A DNA stretch of 64,000 nucleotides from Sulfitobacter sp. LCG007 (GCF_040801785.1 NZ_CP161805.1:1364001-1428000), one strand, 5' to 3'. Shown: positions 40,436 to 48,800, counted from the stretch's first letter. The notes: generated from the letters alone by a model not told the origin. Program-made: numbers and translations.

Positions 40436-40659
40436 GTCTGCTTCCTGCGCAACTCGCCATGCATGCGCTGCGCAGTCTCCGTTATTCCGGCCCCCGAAGC
40501 GGGCATGCGGCAGCGCGGCAGGCTCACCCGATCGGAATTGCATGGCAGGACGGCAGATTTGCCATGCCTACCGTCGACATGGTGCCGAGGACGGGACGAA
40601 TGCGCTGGATCGAAGCGACCACCAAGCCTGCTACACACTTTCCGGCCATCCGCGCCTTC

Positions 40660-40814
40660 GGTCCCGCCTGGAACAAGGGTCGCATCTTAGGCCGGAAGCG
40701 TGCGCCTGAGCCGAAGCACGTATGGGCGATCCGGGTCTCCGCCCTGGGATTGCTCGGCAGAAGCGTGAGCTGGCGCCCTTCAATCTGGCCATCGACAGCA
40801 ATCCGAGATGGCGG
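40660..40814 (+). pseudogene. Remnant of a tyrosine-type recombinase/integrase
   Basis: In one frame this reads GPAWNKGRILGRKRAPEPKHVWAIRV. After a frameshift near 40735 it continues in another frame as RQKRELAPFNLAIDSNPRWR. Together these match the conserved N-terminal part of a common proteobacterial integrase family whose consensus, as I recall it, runs PWNKG..GQK.PLK.K..WAIRVRL....R.RELALFNLAIDSKLR. The C-terminal catalytic part with the Arg-His-Arg-Tyr residues is not found downstream. So it is a truncated, frameshifted leftover, consistent with past insertion activity here. Identification is from memory of the family. Confidence 0.6.
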
Positions 40815-41064
40815 GTCGGCTCTGCGCGCCCGCCCCCTGACGGGCCTTCGGTCTTGCTCTGGATCCTGCGGTGCGGCCGCCGTAAAGCCGCGGTTCGCTG
40901 CGCGCAGCATGCATCGCGTGATCAAGCCGAAATGCCTGGACGCTGAGCCTCTCTCTGCGCGATGGATGATCCGGAAGCTGCCGTTCGGCGGGAACGCTGA
41001 CCGGCCCGCCGAAACTTTTACCATCGCAACTTCAGGGAAAGACCGACGCTGCCTGGGGGGGTCG

Positions 41065-41811
41065 TCAGACCTGCGCCATGCCGCCGTCCGCGAAGACCTC
41101 GCTCCCGGTCATCACCGCGCTGTCCTCGGATGCCAGAAAGAGCGCGACGGAGGCGATGTCCTCGGGCTGGGCGATGCGGCCTGCCGGAGTCTGCGCCAGA
41201 AGGGCGTCGTACATCGTGGTGCCTCCCACGGCATCCGCAATGCCCTGCAAACCGGGCGTATCCGTCGCCCCGGGAGAGAGGACATTCACCCGAATGCTGC
41301 TACCCTGCAGGTCGAGCGCCCAGCTGCGCGCAAGATTGCGGATCGCTGCCTTGCTGGCGCTGTAGATGCTGAAGGCCGGCGTTCCCTTTATTCCGGTCGT
41401 CGACCCGGTCAGGATGATCGAGGCTCCGGCGCTCATCAGCGGCAGCGCTTTCTGCACGGTGAAGACGGTGCCCTTCACGTTCACGGCGAATGTCCGGTCG
41501 AAAGCCGCGTCGGTGATATGCCCCAGCGGCTCGAGGTGCCCGACGCCCGCATTGGCGAACAGGATATCGAGACGACCGTGCCGCGTCCGGACGACCTCGA
41601 ACAGGTGATCGAGATCCTCGGAGGCAGTCACGTCCCCCTGGATCGCCGTCACGTTCACGCCGATCCTGGCGCTGGCCTTTTCCAGTTCCTCCTTCCGGCG
41701 CCCCGTGATGTAGACATGCGCCCCTTCCGCCGCGAAACGCCTTGCCGTGCTCAATCCGATACCGCTGTTTCCCCCGGTGACGACGGCGACCTTGTTTTCG
41801 AGCTTGCCCAT
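41065..41811 (-). CDS. SDR family oxidoreductase
   Basis: A 248-residue short-chain dehydrogenase. It shows TGGNSGIG at residues 12-19, FANAGVG, and the catalytic segment ILTGSTTG followed by YSASKAAIRN. The C-terminus ends in MTGSEVFADGGMAQV. The basic residue pattern TGRRKEEL after strand 2 suggests NADP preference. I chose the ATG at 41811 with an excellent AAGGAG site; the longer frame from 41892 would run into the divergent promoter. It is divergent from an HxlR regulator, a frequent pairing in which the regulator controls the reductase in response to electrophiles. The substrate is unknown. Confidence 0.87.
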   Translation of the reverse strand: MGKLENKVAVVTGGNSGIGLSTARRFAAEGAHVYITGRRKEELEKASARIGVNVTAIQGDVTASEDLDHLFEVVRTRHGRLDILFANAGVGHLEPLGHITDAAFDRTFAVNVKGTVFTVQKALPLMSAGASIILTGSTTGIKGTPAFSIYSASKAAIRNLARSWALDLQGSSIRVNVLSPGATDTPGLQGIADAVGGTTMYDALLAQTPAGRIAQPEDIASVALFLASEDSAVMTGSEVFADGGMAQV

Positions 41812-41905
41812 GATGTCTCCTTGTTGAGCTGAACCGGACAGCTTGACGATACACGCCCTGTTTTGCCAGTATGCACCAAAAGGTAAGTGCAAATTGGGCT
41901 CTCTC

Positions 41906-42259
41906 TTGACCTCTTCCCCTCAATTCACCTGCGGCCTGGACGCGGCTCTCTTTGTCATGGGCGGGAAGTGGAAATCTCTCATCGTCTACCATCTGATGCA
42001 GGGCACGCTGCGTTACGCCGAGCTGCGGCGCGCCGTCGGCAGGGCCAGCGACAAGGTTCTGACCCAGCAATTGAAGGAGTTGATCGCCGACGGGGTCATC
42101 GCACGGCATGATTTCAGGGAGATCCCGCCTCGGGTGGAGTATTCGCTGACGCCATTCGGCAAGAACCTTGCGCAAGCCCTTGTCCAGCTTTGCGAATGGG
42201 GCGCGCAGCATACCGACGAGATCGAAGCGATCGTTCAACGCCGCGCTCGCGCGCGGTGA
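41906..42259 (+). CDS. HxlR family transcriptional regulator
   Basis: A roughly 117-residue winged-helix regulator. The family signature is clear: FTCGLDAALFVMGGKWKSLIVYHL, then RYAELRRAVGRASDKVLTQQLKELIADGVI and the wing PPRVEYSLTPFGKNL. The conserved Cys in the N-terminal segment is the usual sensor residue in HxlR-type quinone or electrophile sensors. The start is uncertain: I favour the TTG at 41906, giving a family-like N-terminus, but a TTG at 41843 is possible. It is divergent from the SDR gene it probably regulates. Confidence 0.85.
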   Translation: MTSSPQFTCGLDAALFVMGGKWKSLIVYHLMQGTLRYAELRRAVGRASDKVLTQQLKELIADGVIARHDFREIPPRVEYSLTPFGKNLAQALVQLCEWGAQHTDEIEAIVQRRARAR

Positions 42260-42471
42260 TACCCCCGGCCTGACCTGATGTGATGGAATGCCTTCCCACC
42301 AACCCGTGCTGCCCTGACGGCCCGGGGCGCGGCGAGCCGCTCGGAATTTGATCGTGACGGTCTTTGTGCGCCGTCGTCGGTGGAAGACATTCCCGACAAA
42401 CACAGCTTGATGTTGCTATGGAAAGGCAGTAGCGGGTTTCCGACAAATTTGCTCAACAATGGGGATGTCCA

Positions 42472-43482
42472 ATGTGGAATAAATCGGCCGTGGCGATTGC
42501 CATCGCAGCGTCAACCTGCCTTGGCTCTGCGGCGCGGGCACAGACGAACTATCCTCTGACGATCGAGAACTGTGGCCAGTCGATCACGTTTGACGCGCCG
42601 CCGCAGAACGCCGTCGCGCTTGGCCAGAACAGCGCCGAGATCATGCTGATGCTGGGACTCGAGGACCGCATGGCGGCAACGGCCTTCTGGCCGAACAAGG
42701 TGCTGCCCGAATTGGCCGAGGCGAACGCCGGGGTGGAGCTGTTGACGGTCGAGTTCCCCTCGCTGGAATCAGTGCTGGCGGTTCAGCCCGACTTCGTGGC
42801 GGCGATGCTGGTCACGCTCATGGGGCCGGACAGCAAGGTGGCCAAGCGCGAGGACTTCGAGAGTCTGGGCATTCCCACCTACCTGTCCCCGAGCGCCTGT
42901 TCGGTGACCGAAGTCGCCACCGACATCTATGGCGCGCGCTCGGAGCTCTGGACCATGGATCAGCTCTACAAGGAGATCGAGGATCTGTCGCGGATCTTCG
43001 ATGTCGCGGATCGCGGTGAGGCCGTGATTTCGGATCTGAAGGCGCGCGAGGCGGCGCTGCGCGGGCGCTTCGAGGATCGCGAGGACCTGTCCTTCCTGTT
43101 CTGGTTCTCGAGCCCGTCGCCCGAGGATGACGCATATCTTGCCGGCGGCAACGGTCCGTCGACCTATATCGCCGATCTTCTGGGCGGCGAGAACGCCGTC
43201 AAGGCCGAGTCCGAATGGCCGACCCTCGGGTGGGAAGGCATCATGGCGACCGACCCCACCGTGATCGTCGCTGCCCAGGTCGACCGCAAGCGCTGGAGCC
43301 TCGACGAGGCCGAGAACAAGATCGCCTTCCTCGAGAACGATCCGATCGTCAGCCAGATGGAAGCCGTTCAGAAGGGACGCATCGTCGTGATGCCGGGTGC
43401 TGCGACCAATGCCAGCATCCAGACGCTCTACGGCGCCGAGGAGGTGGCCGAGCAGCTCGAGGCGCTCGACCTCTCGGAATGA
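42472..43482 (+). CDS. ABC importer substrate-binding protein (iron/cobalamin type)
   Basis: A 336-residue periplasmic binding protein of the FecB/BtuF fold. A signal peptide ends near residue 23 (ARAQ). The mature start NYPLTIENCGQSITFDAPPQ and the motif VALGQNSAEIMLMLGLEDRM are typical of iron-siderophore binders, as is WEGIMATDPTVIVAAQ in the second lobe. It carries no lipobox. It is the first gene of a three-gene importer (ATGA overlaps with both following genes). The true ligand, ferric siderophore, haem or cobalamin, cannot be assigned. No TonB-dependent receptor lies nearby. Confidence 0.88.
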   Translation: MWNKSAVAIAIAASTCLGSAARAQTNYPLTIENCGQSITFDAPPQNAVALGQNSAEIMLMLGLEDRMAATAFWPNKVLPELAEANAGVELLTVEFPSLESVLAVQPDFVAAMLVTLMGPDSKVAKREDFESLGIPTYLSPSACSVTEVATDIYGARSELWTMDQLYKEIEDLSRIFDVADRGEAVISDLKAREAALRGRFEDREDLSFLFWFSSPSPEDDAYLAGGNGPSTYIADLLGGENAVKAESEWPTLGWEGIMATDPTVIVAAQVDRKRWSLDEAENKIAFLENDPIVSQMEAVQKGRIVVMPGAATNASIQTLYGAEEVAEQLEALDLSE

Positions 43483-44516
43483 GGACGGGCGTCCTGGATC
43501 GCGGTATGGTGCGGCTCGGGCTGCTGACGCTGGTCTCCGCCACGGTCCTGGCCTTTGCCATCGCCTTCGCGACTGCCATCGGGGATTACACGATCGGGCT
43601 CGGCACGGTGTCCCTGGCCATCACCAACGGGCTCGGACTGACCGCTGCCGACCTTCCGCGCATCGAGGAAAGCGTGGTCTGGGACCTGCGGCTCAGCCGG
43701 GCGCTCGTCGCGGCACTCGCCGGGGCCGGTCTGGCGCTCTGCGGCGCGATCCTCCAGGCGCTTCTGCGCAACCCGCTGGCCGAACCCTTCGTGCTGGGGA
43801 TCTCGGCCGGCGCCTCGACCGGCGCGGTCTGCGTGATCATCCTCGGCATCGGTGCGGGCAGCCTCACGCTCTCGGCCGGAGCCTTTGGCGGGGCCTTCGC
43901 GGCCTTTGGTCTGGTGGCTTTGCTGTCGAACGGCGCGACGAGCGGGCCGAGCCACACGATTCTTGCCGGCGTCGCCGCCTCGCAGCTCTTCAATGCGCTG
44001 ACCTCCTACATCGTGACCACCTCGGGCAACGCCGAACAGGCGCGCAACGTGATGTTCTGGCTCCTGGGCAGCTTCGGCGGCGTGCGCTGGCCCGATTTCC
44101 AGCTGCTGCTGGTGATCGTGCCGATGGGCCTCGCGCTCTGCATCTACATGGCGCGCGCCCTCGACGCCTTCACCTTCGGGGACGAGGATGCCGCCGCGCT
44201 CGGCGTGCCGGTGGGGCGGATACGCCTCGTGCTCTTCGCCGTGACGGCGGTGATGACGGCGACCATCGTCAGCATGGTCGGCGCGATCGGTTTCGTAGGA
44301 CTTGTCGTCCCCCATGCCGCGCGCTTCGTCGTGGGGCCGATGCACATGCGCCTCTTGCCCGCATGCGCGGTCATCGGGGCGATCTTCATGGTGACCGCGG
44401 ACATCGTGTCGCGGGTGATCGTGGCGCAGCAGACGGTGCCGATCGGCGTCGTCACCGCGCTCGTGGGCGTGCCCTTCTTCGCGATCATCCTCTATCGCGC
44501 GCGGCCGCAGGCATGA
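43479..44516 (+). CDS. ABC importer permease (FecCD family)
   Basis: A 345-residue membrane permease of the FecCD/BtuC family with nine to ten hydrophobic segments. Hallmarks are WDLRLSRALVAALAGAGLALCGAILQALLRNPLAEPFVLGISAGAS in the first third and GAIGFVGLVVPHAAR with the coupling helix near residue 265. The start overlaps the binding-protein stop and the stop overlaps the ATPase start, both as ATGA. One permease gene implies a homodimer. Confidence 0.92.
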   Translation: MRTGVLDRGMVRLGLLTLVSATVLAFAIAFATAIGDYTIGLGTVSLAITNGLGLTAADLPRIEESVVWDLRLSRALVAALAGAGLALCGAILQALLRNPLAEPFVLGISAGASTGAVCVIILGIGAGSLTLSAGAFGGAFAAFGLVALLSNGATSGPSHTILAGVAASQLFNALTSYIVTTSGNAEQARNVMFWLLGSFGGVRWPDFQLLLVIVPMGLALCIYMARALDAFTFGDEDAAALGVPVGRIRLVLFAVTAVMTATIVSMVGAIGFVGLVVPHAARFVVGPMHMRLLPACAVIGAIFMVTADIVSRVIVAQQTVPIGVVTALVGVPFFAIILYRARPQA

Positions 44517-45277
44517 GCGTGGTGGCGAAGGACCTCACCTGGGGCGTGCGGCGCAAGACCATCGTGTCGGACGTGTCGCTCATCGTGTCGCCCGGTGAGA
44601 CGCTCGGTCTGATCGGGCCGAATGGCTCGGGCAAATCCTCGCTGCTGCGGCTTCTGGCGGGGCTGCGCCGCCCCGGGTCCGGCCGGGTCGAGATCAATGG
44701 ACAGGACATCGCGAAGGTCTCTCGAAAGGCGCTGTCGCGCCAGGTCGCTTTCGTCCAGCAGAGCGCGGCGACCGACACCAATGTCACTGTCGCCGATGTG
44801 GTGCGGCTTGGGCGAACCCCGCATCGTTCCGCGCTCGCGGGCTGGTCTAAAACCGACGAGGCAGCGGTCGGCGGGGCGCTGGAGCGCGTCGACATGACAT
44901 CGCGCAGCAGACAGGCGTGGCAGACCCTGTCCGGCGGTGAGCGGCAGCGGGTGCACATTGCCCGTGCGCTGGCGCAGACGCCGCAGGTGATGTTCCTCGA
45001 CGAGCCGACCAACCATCTCGACATTCATCACCAGATCGAGATCCTGCGCATGGTGCGCGATCTGGACCTGACCAGCATCATCGCGCTGCACGACCTCAAC
45101 CTCGCCGCCATGTTCTGCGACAGGATCGTGGTTCTCAAACAGGGGTCTGTCTGTGCCTGCGGGACGCCACAGGCCATACTCACGCGAGATCTTCTGCGCG
45201 ACGTGTTCCGCGTCTCGGCGCACATCGACGGTTCGGCGGATGCCGGCCGCCCGCATATACGCTACAGCGCTGAATGA
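44513..45277 (+). CDS. ABC importer ATPase (iron/cobalamin type)
   Basis: A 254-residue ATPase. Walker A is GPNGSGKSS (35-43), the signature LSGGERQR is near residue 142 and Walker B is MFLDEPTNHLD. The Q-loop and the DRIVVLKQGSVCACGTP segment after Walker B are typical of FhuC/FecE/BtuD-type ATPases. It completes the importer with the two preceding genes. The C-terminus is followed within 70 bases by an EamA gene. Confidence 0.93.
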   Translation: MSVVAKDLTWGVRRKTIVSDVSLIVSPGETLGLIGPNGSGKSSLLRLLAGLRRPGSGRVEINGQDIAKVSRKALSRQVAFVQQSAATDTNVTVADVVRLGRTPHRSALAGWSKTDEAAVGGALERVDMTSRSRQAWQTLSGGERQRVHIARALAQTPQVMFLDEPTNHLDIHHQIEILRMVRDLDLTSIIALHDLNLAAMFCDRIVVLKQGSVCACGTPQAILTRDLLRDVFRVSAHIDGSADAGRPHIRYSAE

Positions 45278-45344
45278 GACACTTTGGATCGAGCAGCATG
45301 ATACACCTTTCCCCGTCGCACTCCGAATTCCGGCCCCCGCGGTC

Positions 45345-46253
45345 GTGAACGTGTCTCTCCCCCCGGCAACCGCCCTGCCGTTCCTGCCGAACGAAGCCTT
45401 CGGGGTCACGCTGCGCATCCTTTCGACGCTCGCCTTCGCTCTGATGGGCGTTTGCGTCAAGGCGCTCGGGGACACGGTTCCGCTCGGACAAATCGTGTTT
45501 TTCCGCTCCGCGATCGCCCTTCTGCCGCTTGCCGCATACCTTTGGTGGCGTGGCGACTGGCCCGGCGGTCTCAGGACGTCGCGACCATTCGGGCATATCG
45601 GGCGCTGTCTTCTGGGCGCAGCGGCAATGTTCACCTCCTTCGCGACGATACGCCTGTTGCCGCTCGCCGAAGCCACGATGCTGTCCTATCTCGCGCCTGT
45701 CATCCTCGCCGTGCTGGCCTGGGCGCTTCTGAAAGAACGCCTGACCGCGCGGCGGATTGCCGGGGTGGCCCTTGGCCTCGCGGGCGGGGCGGCATTCTGC
45801 CTGCCCGCTGTCGCGGGCGCCTTGCCCGGCGCGGGGGGCCTTGGCGTGTCTCTGGGCATTCTCACAGCCATGCTGACGGCCGGCGCCTTGATCCAGGTGC
45901 GGCGTCTCACATTGCTGGGCGAAGGCGCTGGCGCCATCGCCTTCTGGTTCGCCGTCGTATCCGCCTTGTGCGGCCTTGCCACCGCTCCCTTGGGATGGAG
46001 CTGGCCCGGTACGGCCGGCATGCTGCTGTTGATCGCGACCGGTCTTGCCGGCGGCCTCGCCCATATTCTGATGACGCTGGCGTTCCGCCATGCCGATGCC
46101 TCCGCCCTGGCACCCTTCGAATATCTCTCGGTGCTCTGGGCCACGGCGCTCGGCATCGTCGTCTTCTCCGAGGTGCCCGGCCCGGCCTTCCTTCTTGCGG
46201 GTCCGCTGGTCCTGGTCGGAGCCATCATCGCCCGGCCAGCGAAAGCCAGGTAG
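45345..46253 (+). CDS. EamA/DMT family transporter
   Basis: A roughly 302-residue membrane protein with ten hydrophobic segments in two EamA repeats (first segment VTLRILSTLAFALMGVCVKALG, last LLAGPLVLVGAIIA). The transported compound is unknown. The start is not certain: I use the GTG at 45345, but the open frame extends upstream into the ATPase gene and other GTG codons are close. Its stop lies only a few bases before repeat copy B, so the right junction of the accessory region falls directly after this gene. Confidence 0.8.
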   Translation: MNVSLPPATALPFLPNEAFGVTLRILSTLAFALMGVCVKALGDTVPLGQIVFFRSAIALLPLAAYLWWRGDWPGGLRTSRPFGHIGRCLLGAAAMFTSFATIRLLPLAEATMLSYLAPVILAVLAWALLKERLTARRIAGVALGLAGGAAFCLPAVAGALPGAGGLGVSLGILTAMLTAGALIQVRRLTLLGEGAGAIAFWFAVVSALCGLATAPLGWSWPGTAGMLLLIATGLAGGLAHILMTLAFRHADASALAPFEYLSVLWATALGIVVFSEVPGPAFLLAGPLVLVGAIIARPAKAR

Positions 46254-46259
46254 AGGGCA

Positions 46260-46346
46260 CAATGGCCGGCGCTCAAGTCCGTTGGCGCCAAGGCGCAATA
46301 CTGGTCGGACGCCTCCGGGCGCTGGGAGAAGAAGGCCGAGACCTGA
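46260..46346 (+). pseudogene. C-terminal holC fragment
   Basis: Twenty-eight codons plus stop encode a peptide starting QWPALKSVGAK and ending GRWEKKAET, almost identical to the C-terminus of HolC at 38292-38378. There is no start or N-terminal part, because the EamA gene ends seven bases upstream. It is a dead fragment produced by the insertion or duplication. Confidence 0.85.
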
Positions 46347-46507
46347 GCACCACCTGCGCAATGGCGTGCTGAAACGACGTCAGACTGCGGAAGGCTTTGC
46401 CCGGGCATCGATCCGCACGGGGAAAGCGGTTCATATCGATATGTATTTCGCGTTCTTGAGGGTGGTTAGTGCCTCACGGGAGGCGTGTCAGTCACAGCCT
46501 GAACCGG
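46260..46507 (+). repeat. Direct repeat copy B
   Basis: Second copy of the segment at 38292-38540, same orientation. It begins inside what was a holC coding sequence and ends at the same GAACCGG as copy A. Within its noncoding half is a perfect 12-base palindrome, CATATCGATATG at 46432-46443, that is degenerate in copy A. It marks the right edge of the bracketed accessory segment. Confidence 0.85.
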
Positions 46508-46651
46508 ATTTTAATCCAAGGTGCATCTGGCGTGTGCGCAAACGAGCTTGGCTAGGATTGATCCAAATGACCTCGGTAATTCTAGCCCTTCAAATTCATA
46601 ACAGTTCGAACCTTTCCGACCTGCTTAGCCGGGCAACCCAGAGCTAGCGCA

Positions 46652-47638
46652 TTAGATAACTTCAAATTTTGTTTGCTTCTTTGCATCCCAAGTTGCGCCG
46701 CGACTTTCAGCAATATAAGCGCTAGCTTTTCTTTCTTCTCTTTCGCTGCTACTCTTAATAATCCCCATCGCGGTTTTCACTGATGACGCTCCGGGCAACA
46801 GATCAAGCGCGATCCCTTCAACGAGCTGGACGCTTACTTCTTTGAGCCCCTCTCGCCCTACTGCCTTAACAAGAGCCTCTCGTTCAAATGCTCTTACCAC
46901 ATCATTCATTCCAGATACAATATCCCCTAGCTCTTGATTGTGTAGCGAACTTGTCTCACCACGGATCCAGCGCCTGAAGGAACTTGCGTAGTGATGTTGC
47001 CGAAGTTCTTCAATAACAGGATGGTATGGGCCGTCAGGCCCGGTAATGTCATAAATTCCATCAATTGTGAGTAGATGATCTGCTATACGCACTGCCCGAT
47101 CTTCATCTTCGTTTCGAAGCCAAGCCCATTCTTGAGGGAGCGACATTTGTCTGGTCACCCCGTTGAGAACTGGAGTGAAGTCGTTACCAAGCTTTTCAAG
47201 GATAATAAGATCTCGGGCGTGGCATAATGCGTCCAAGTTCCCGTTTAGAGTTCTTTTGAAGAAGTTTACTCCATGGGTGTGATTGTCAGGACCATTGAAC
47301 CCATAATACCTCTCCATGAAGGTACTATAGCCATCTGGGTGGATTGAATTTAAGTCCAAATTCTTGGGTATGCCGTCCGCAATATTTCGTGCGATTTCAT
47401 CGTCTATATCTATGTCATCGTACTCTTCCGAGACAAACTTGACATAGTGCAAACCTCTCATCGACTGGGGGCAAATGCTACGGCAGGGGAACCATATTTC
47501 ATCAAATAAGACGAAAATCCCAGTGGCGCCCACTAAAATAGGGTTCGGCGAGGATGATGTATCGCTCGGAACCTTAAGTGCTGTGTTCTCGTAATCGTAC
47601 CCAACGGGCGTAGAGAACCCAATATAGGCTTTACTCAT
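46652..47638 (-). CDS. Hypothetical protein, low-GC orphan
   Basis: A 328-residue protein I do not recognise. No signal peptide is apparent. It has an N-terminal segment with GATGIFVLFDEIWFPCRSICPQSMRG, an acidic EEYDDIDIDDEIA run, several His/Trp-containing loops in the middle, and a C-terminal helix that is fairly hydrophobic (VQLVEGIALDLLPG) followed by a charged tail. Base composition is far below its neighbours: the line 47341-47400 has about 24 G/C in 60. Codon use is accordingly different, so it was probably acquired. GAGGAG stands 11 bases before the ATG. No partner gene adjoins it. Confidence 0.7.
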   Translation of the reverse strand: MSKAYIGFSTPVGYDYENTALKVPSDTSSSPNPILVGATGIFVLFDEIWFPCRSICPQSMRGLHYVKFVSEEYDDIDIDDEIARNIADGIPKNLDLNSIHPDGYSTFMERYYGFNGPDNHTHGVNFFKRTLNGNLDALCHARDLIILEKLGNDFTPVLNGVTRQMSLPQEWAWLRNEDEDRAVRIADHLLTIDGIYDITGPDGPYHPVIEELRQHHYASSFRRWIRGETSSLHNQELGDIVSGMNDVVRAFEREALVKAVGREGLKEVSVQLVEGIALDLLPGASSVKTAMGIIKSSSEREERKASAYIAESRGATWDAKKQTKFEVI

Positions 47639-48218
47639 ATAAAATTCTACTCCTCAATATTTCGTCTTAGCCATCTGCAAGAAAAATTCTCAAAGAGTGA
47701 TCTGTTAGCCCAAAGACAATCGGCTGAAGATTCGATGGCAGAACTGATAAATGCACGCCTACGGCGATTGCGCCAGCCTAAATGAAGGTCTCTACCCACC
47801 GCCGGTTGGCCACTGACGTTGCGCTCATCAAGCGCTTGCTGTATGCAGCATCGCTGCCGTTCCTCCACGCCGCAGCTAATGGTAGGACTCCGCCGTCTGT
47901 TTAGTTCGTGCCGCATCGAGGGGCGCGACCCTAGCCGAATGTTTAATTCCACATAGTGATAAGGGTGCGGTCGCGGCTGCCCCGAACTTTCGGAAACGGC
48001 CGTTTGTATGGACTGCTGCGCCCGAGATAGGGGTCCGAGAAGGGCTCGGCGCCGCCGCACCATGGTTCCGACGGAGAGAAGGCCATTGGTGATCGCCGTC
48101 CTGATCCGAACTGTACACCGTCACGTGACGATGAGCGGCACGGATCGACATCGAACTGGCTCGGGACCGTCGATGCGGCACGGAACACCGGTTTCCCCGG
48201 CGCAGGACGGCCAGGCCC
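47639..48218. other. Gap without a convincing gene
   Basis: These 580 bases between the orphan and the protease gene carry short overlapping frames on both strands (the longest, 47647-48063 on minus, 138 codons, is Arg-rich and unlike known families). Composition rises back toward the chromosomal norm along the segment. It looks like decayed or intergenic DNA. I see no RNA gene or terminal repeat. Confidence 0.55.
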
Positions 48219-48800
48219 TCAGCGTGTGAGCGTGAGCTCGCCGTTCGAGATCTCGATCCGGCCCCAGCGCTGGAGGTATTCCATGCCGAGCAGGGATTGC
48301 CGCATTTCGCCGCCGTTCACGACGGCCGGAAGGTCGTGGTCGGTCACCGGCCCGAGGGTCATGCTGGCGATGCGCACCGGGGCCGTGCGGACCTCTCCGT
48401 TGGCGGTCATGGCCCTGCCGAGATAGTCCAGACCCTCGGGGTCGAGCCCGGCGCGGCGGGCGTCCTCCTGCGCGAGCACCATGCCCGACGCTCCGGTGTC
48501 GACGACGAAATCGATCGGTGCTCCGTTGACCTCGGCGCGGATGTAGTAGTGTCCGTCCCTCTCGCGCGGGACCACGATGCGGTTCTCGTCGGAGAAGACG
48601 GTCTGGCGCGGGCGCACGCTGTCCTGGATGTCCTGCCAGAGCCCGACCACCGCGATCATCCCGATGAAGATCAGGCCCCAGGCCGCGGCCTGTTGCAGCG
48701 TCTTGTTCAGCGAGCTGCGCGCCTGCGACACGAACCAGCCCGCAAGGACCAGTCCGAGCAGTGCCAGGTAGACCAGCCGGCCGATGTTGTCAGTGTCCAT
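48219..48800 (-). CDS. Retropepsin-like aspartic protease, membrane-anchored
   Basis: A 193-residue protein with two N-terminal hydrophobic helices (about 8-24 and 40-56) and a retroviral-type aspartic protease domain. The catalytic D101-T-G-A-S lies in FVVDTGASGMVLA. The second part has LLGMEYLQRWGRIEISNGELTL, as in the TIGR02281 clan-AA family of alphaproteobacteria. It works as a dimer; its substrate is unknown. Confidence 0.87.
   Translation of the reverse strand: MDTDNIGRLVYLALLGLVLAGWFVSQARSSLNKTLQQAAAWGLIFIGMIAVVGLWQDIQDSVRPRQTVFSDENRIVVPRERDGHYYIRAEVNGAPIDFVVDTGASGMVLAQEDARRAGLDPEGLDYLGRAMTANGEVRTAPVRIASMTLGPVTDHDLPAVVNGGEMRQSLLGMEYLQRWGRIEISNGELTLTR

Larger units (their letters stand above)
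40289..41064. other. Accessory-region gap without an intact gene
   Basis: The 776 bases between the arylsulfatase start and the SDR stop have long open frames on both strands but no frame that looks like a whole protein. Recognisable contents are the TTTGCAAA/TTTGCGAA sites at 40400-40435 and a frameshifted tyrosine recombinase fragment at 40660-40814. The remainder is probably decayed sequence. Confidence 0.6.

Noticed and set aside
40354-41832. A 492-codon plus-strand frame
   Set aside because: Its second half is antisense to a clear SDR gene, and its first half includes only a frameshifted integrase piece. It is not an intact gene.
38292-46507. A composite transposon reading of the repeats
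   Set aside because: The repeats contain host holC sequence and no transposase or terminal inverted repeats, so an insertion-sequence pair is not supported.
46652-47638. Calling the low-GC orphan a defence or toxin gene
   Set aside because: Composition and location fit acquired DNA, but no nuclease, NTPase or toxin motif can be seen and no partner gene adjoins it.
47647-48063. 138-codon minus-strand frame in the gap after the orphan gene
   Set aside because: It is Arg-rich, has no ribosome binding site and competes with overlapping frames on both strands. I recognise no family.
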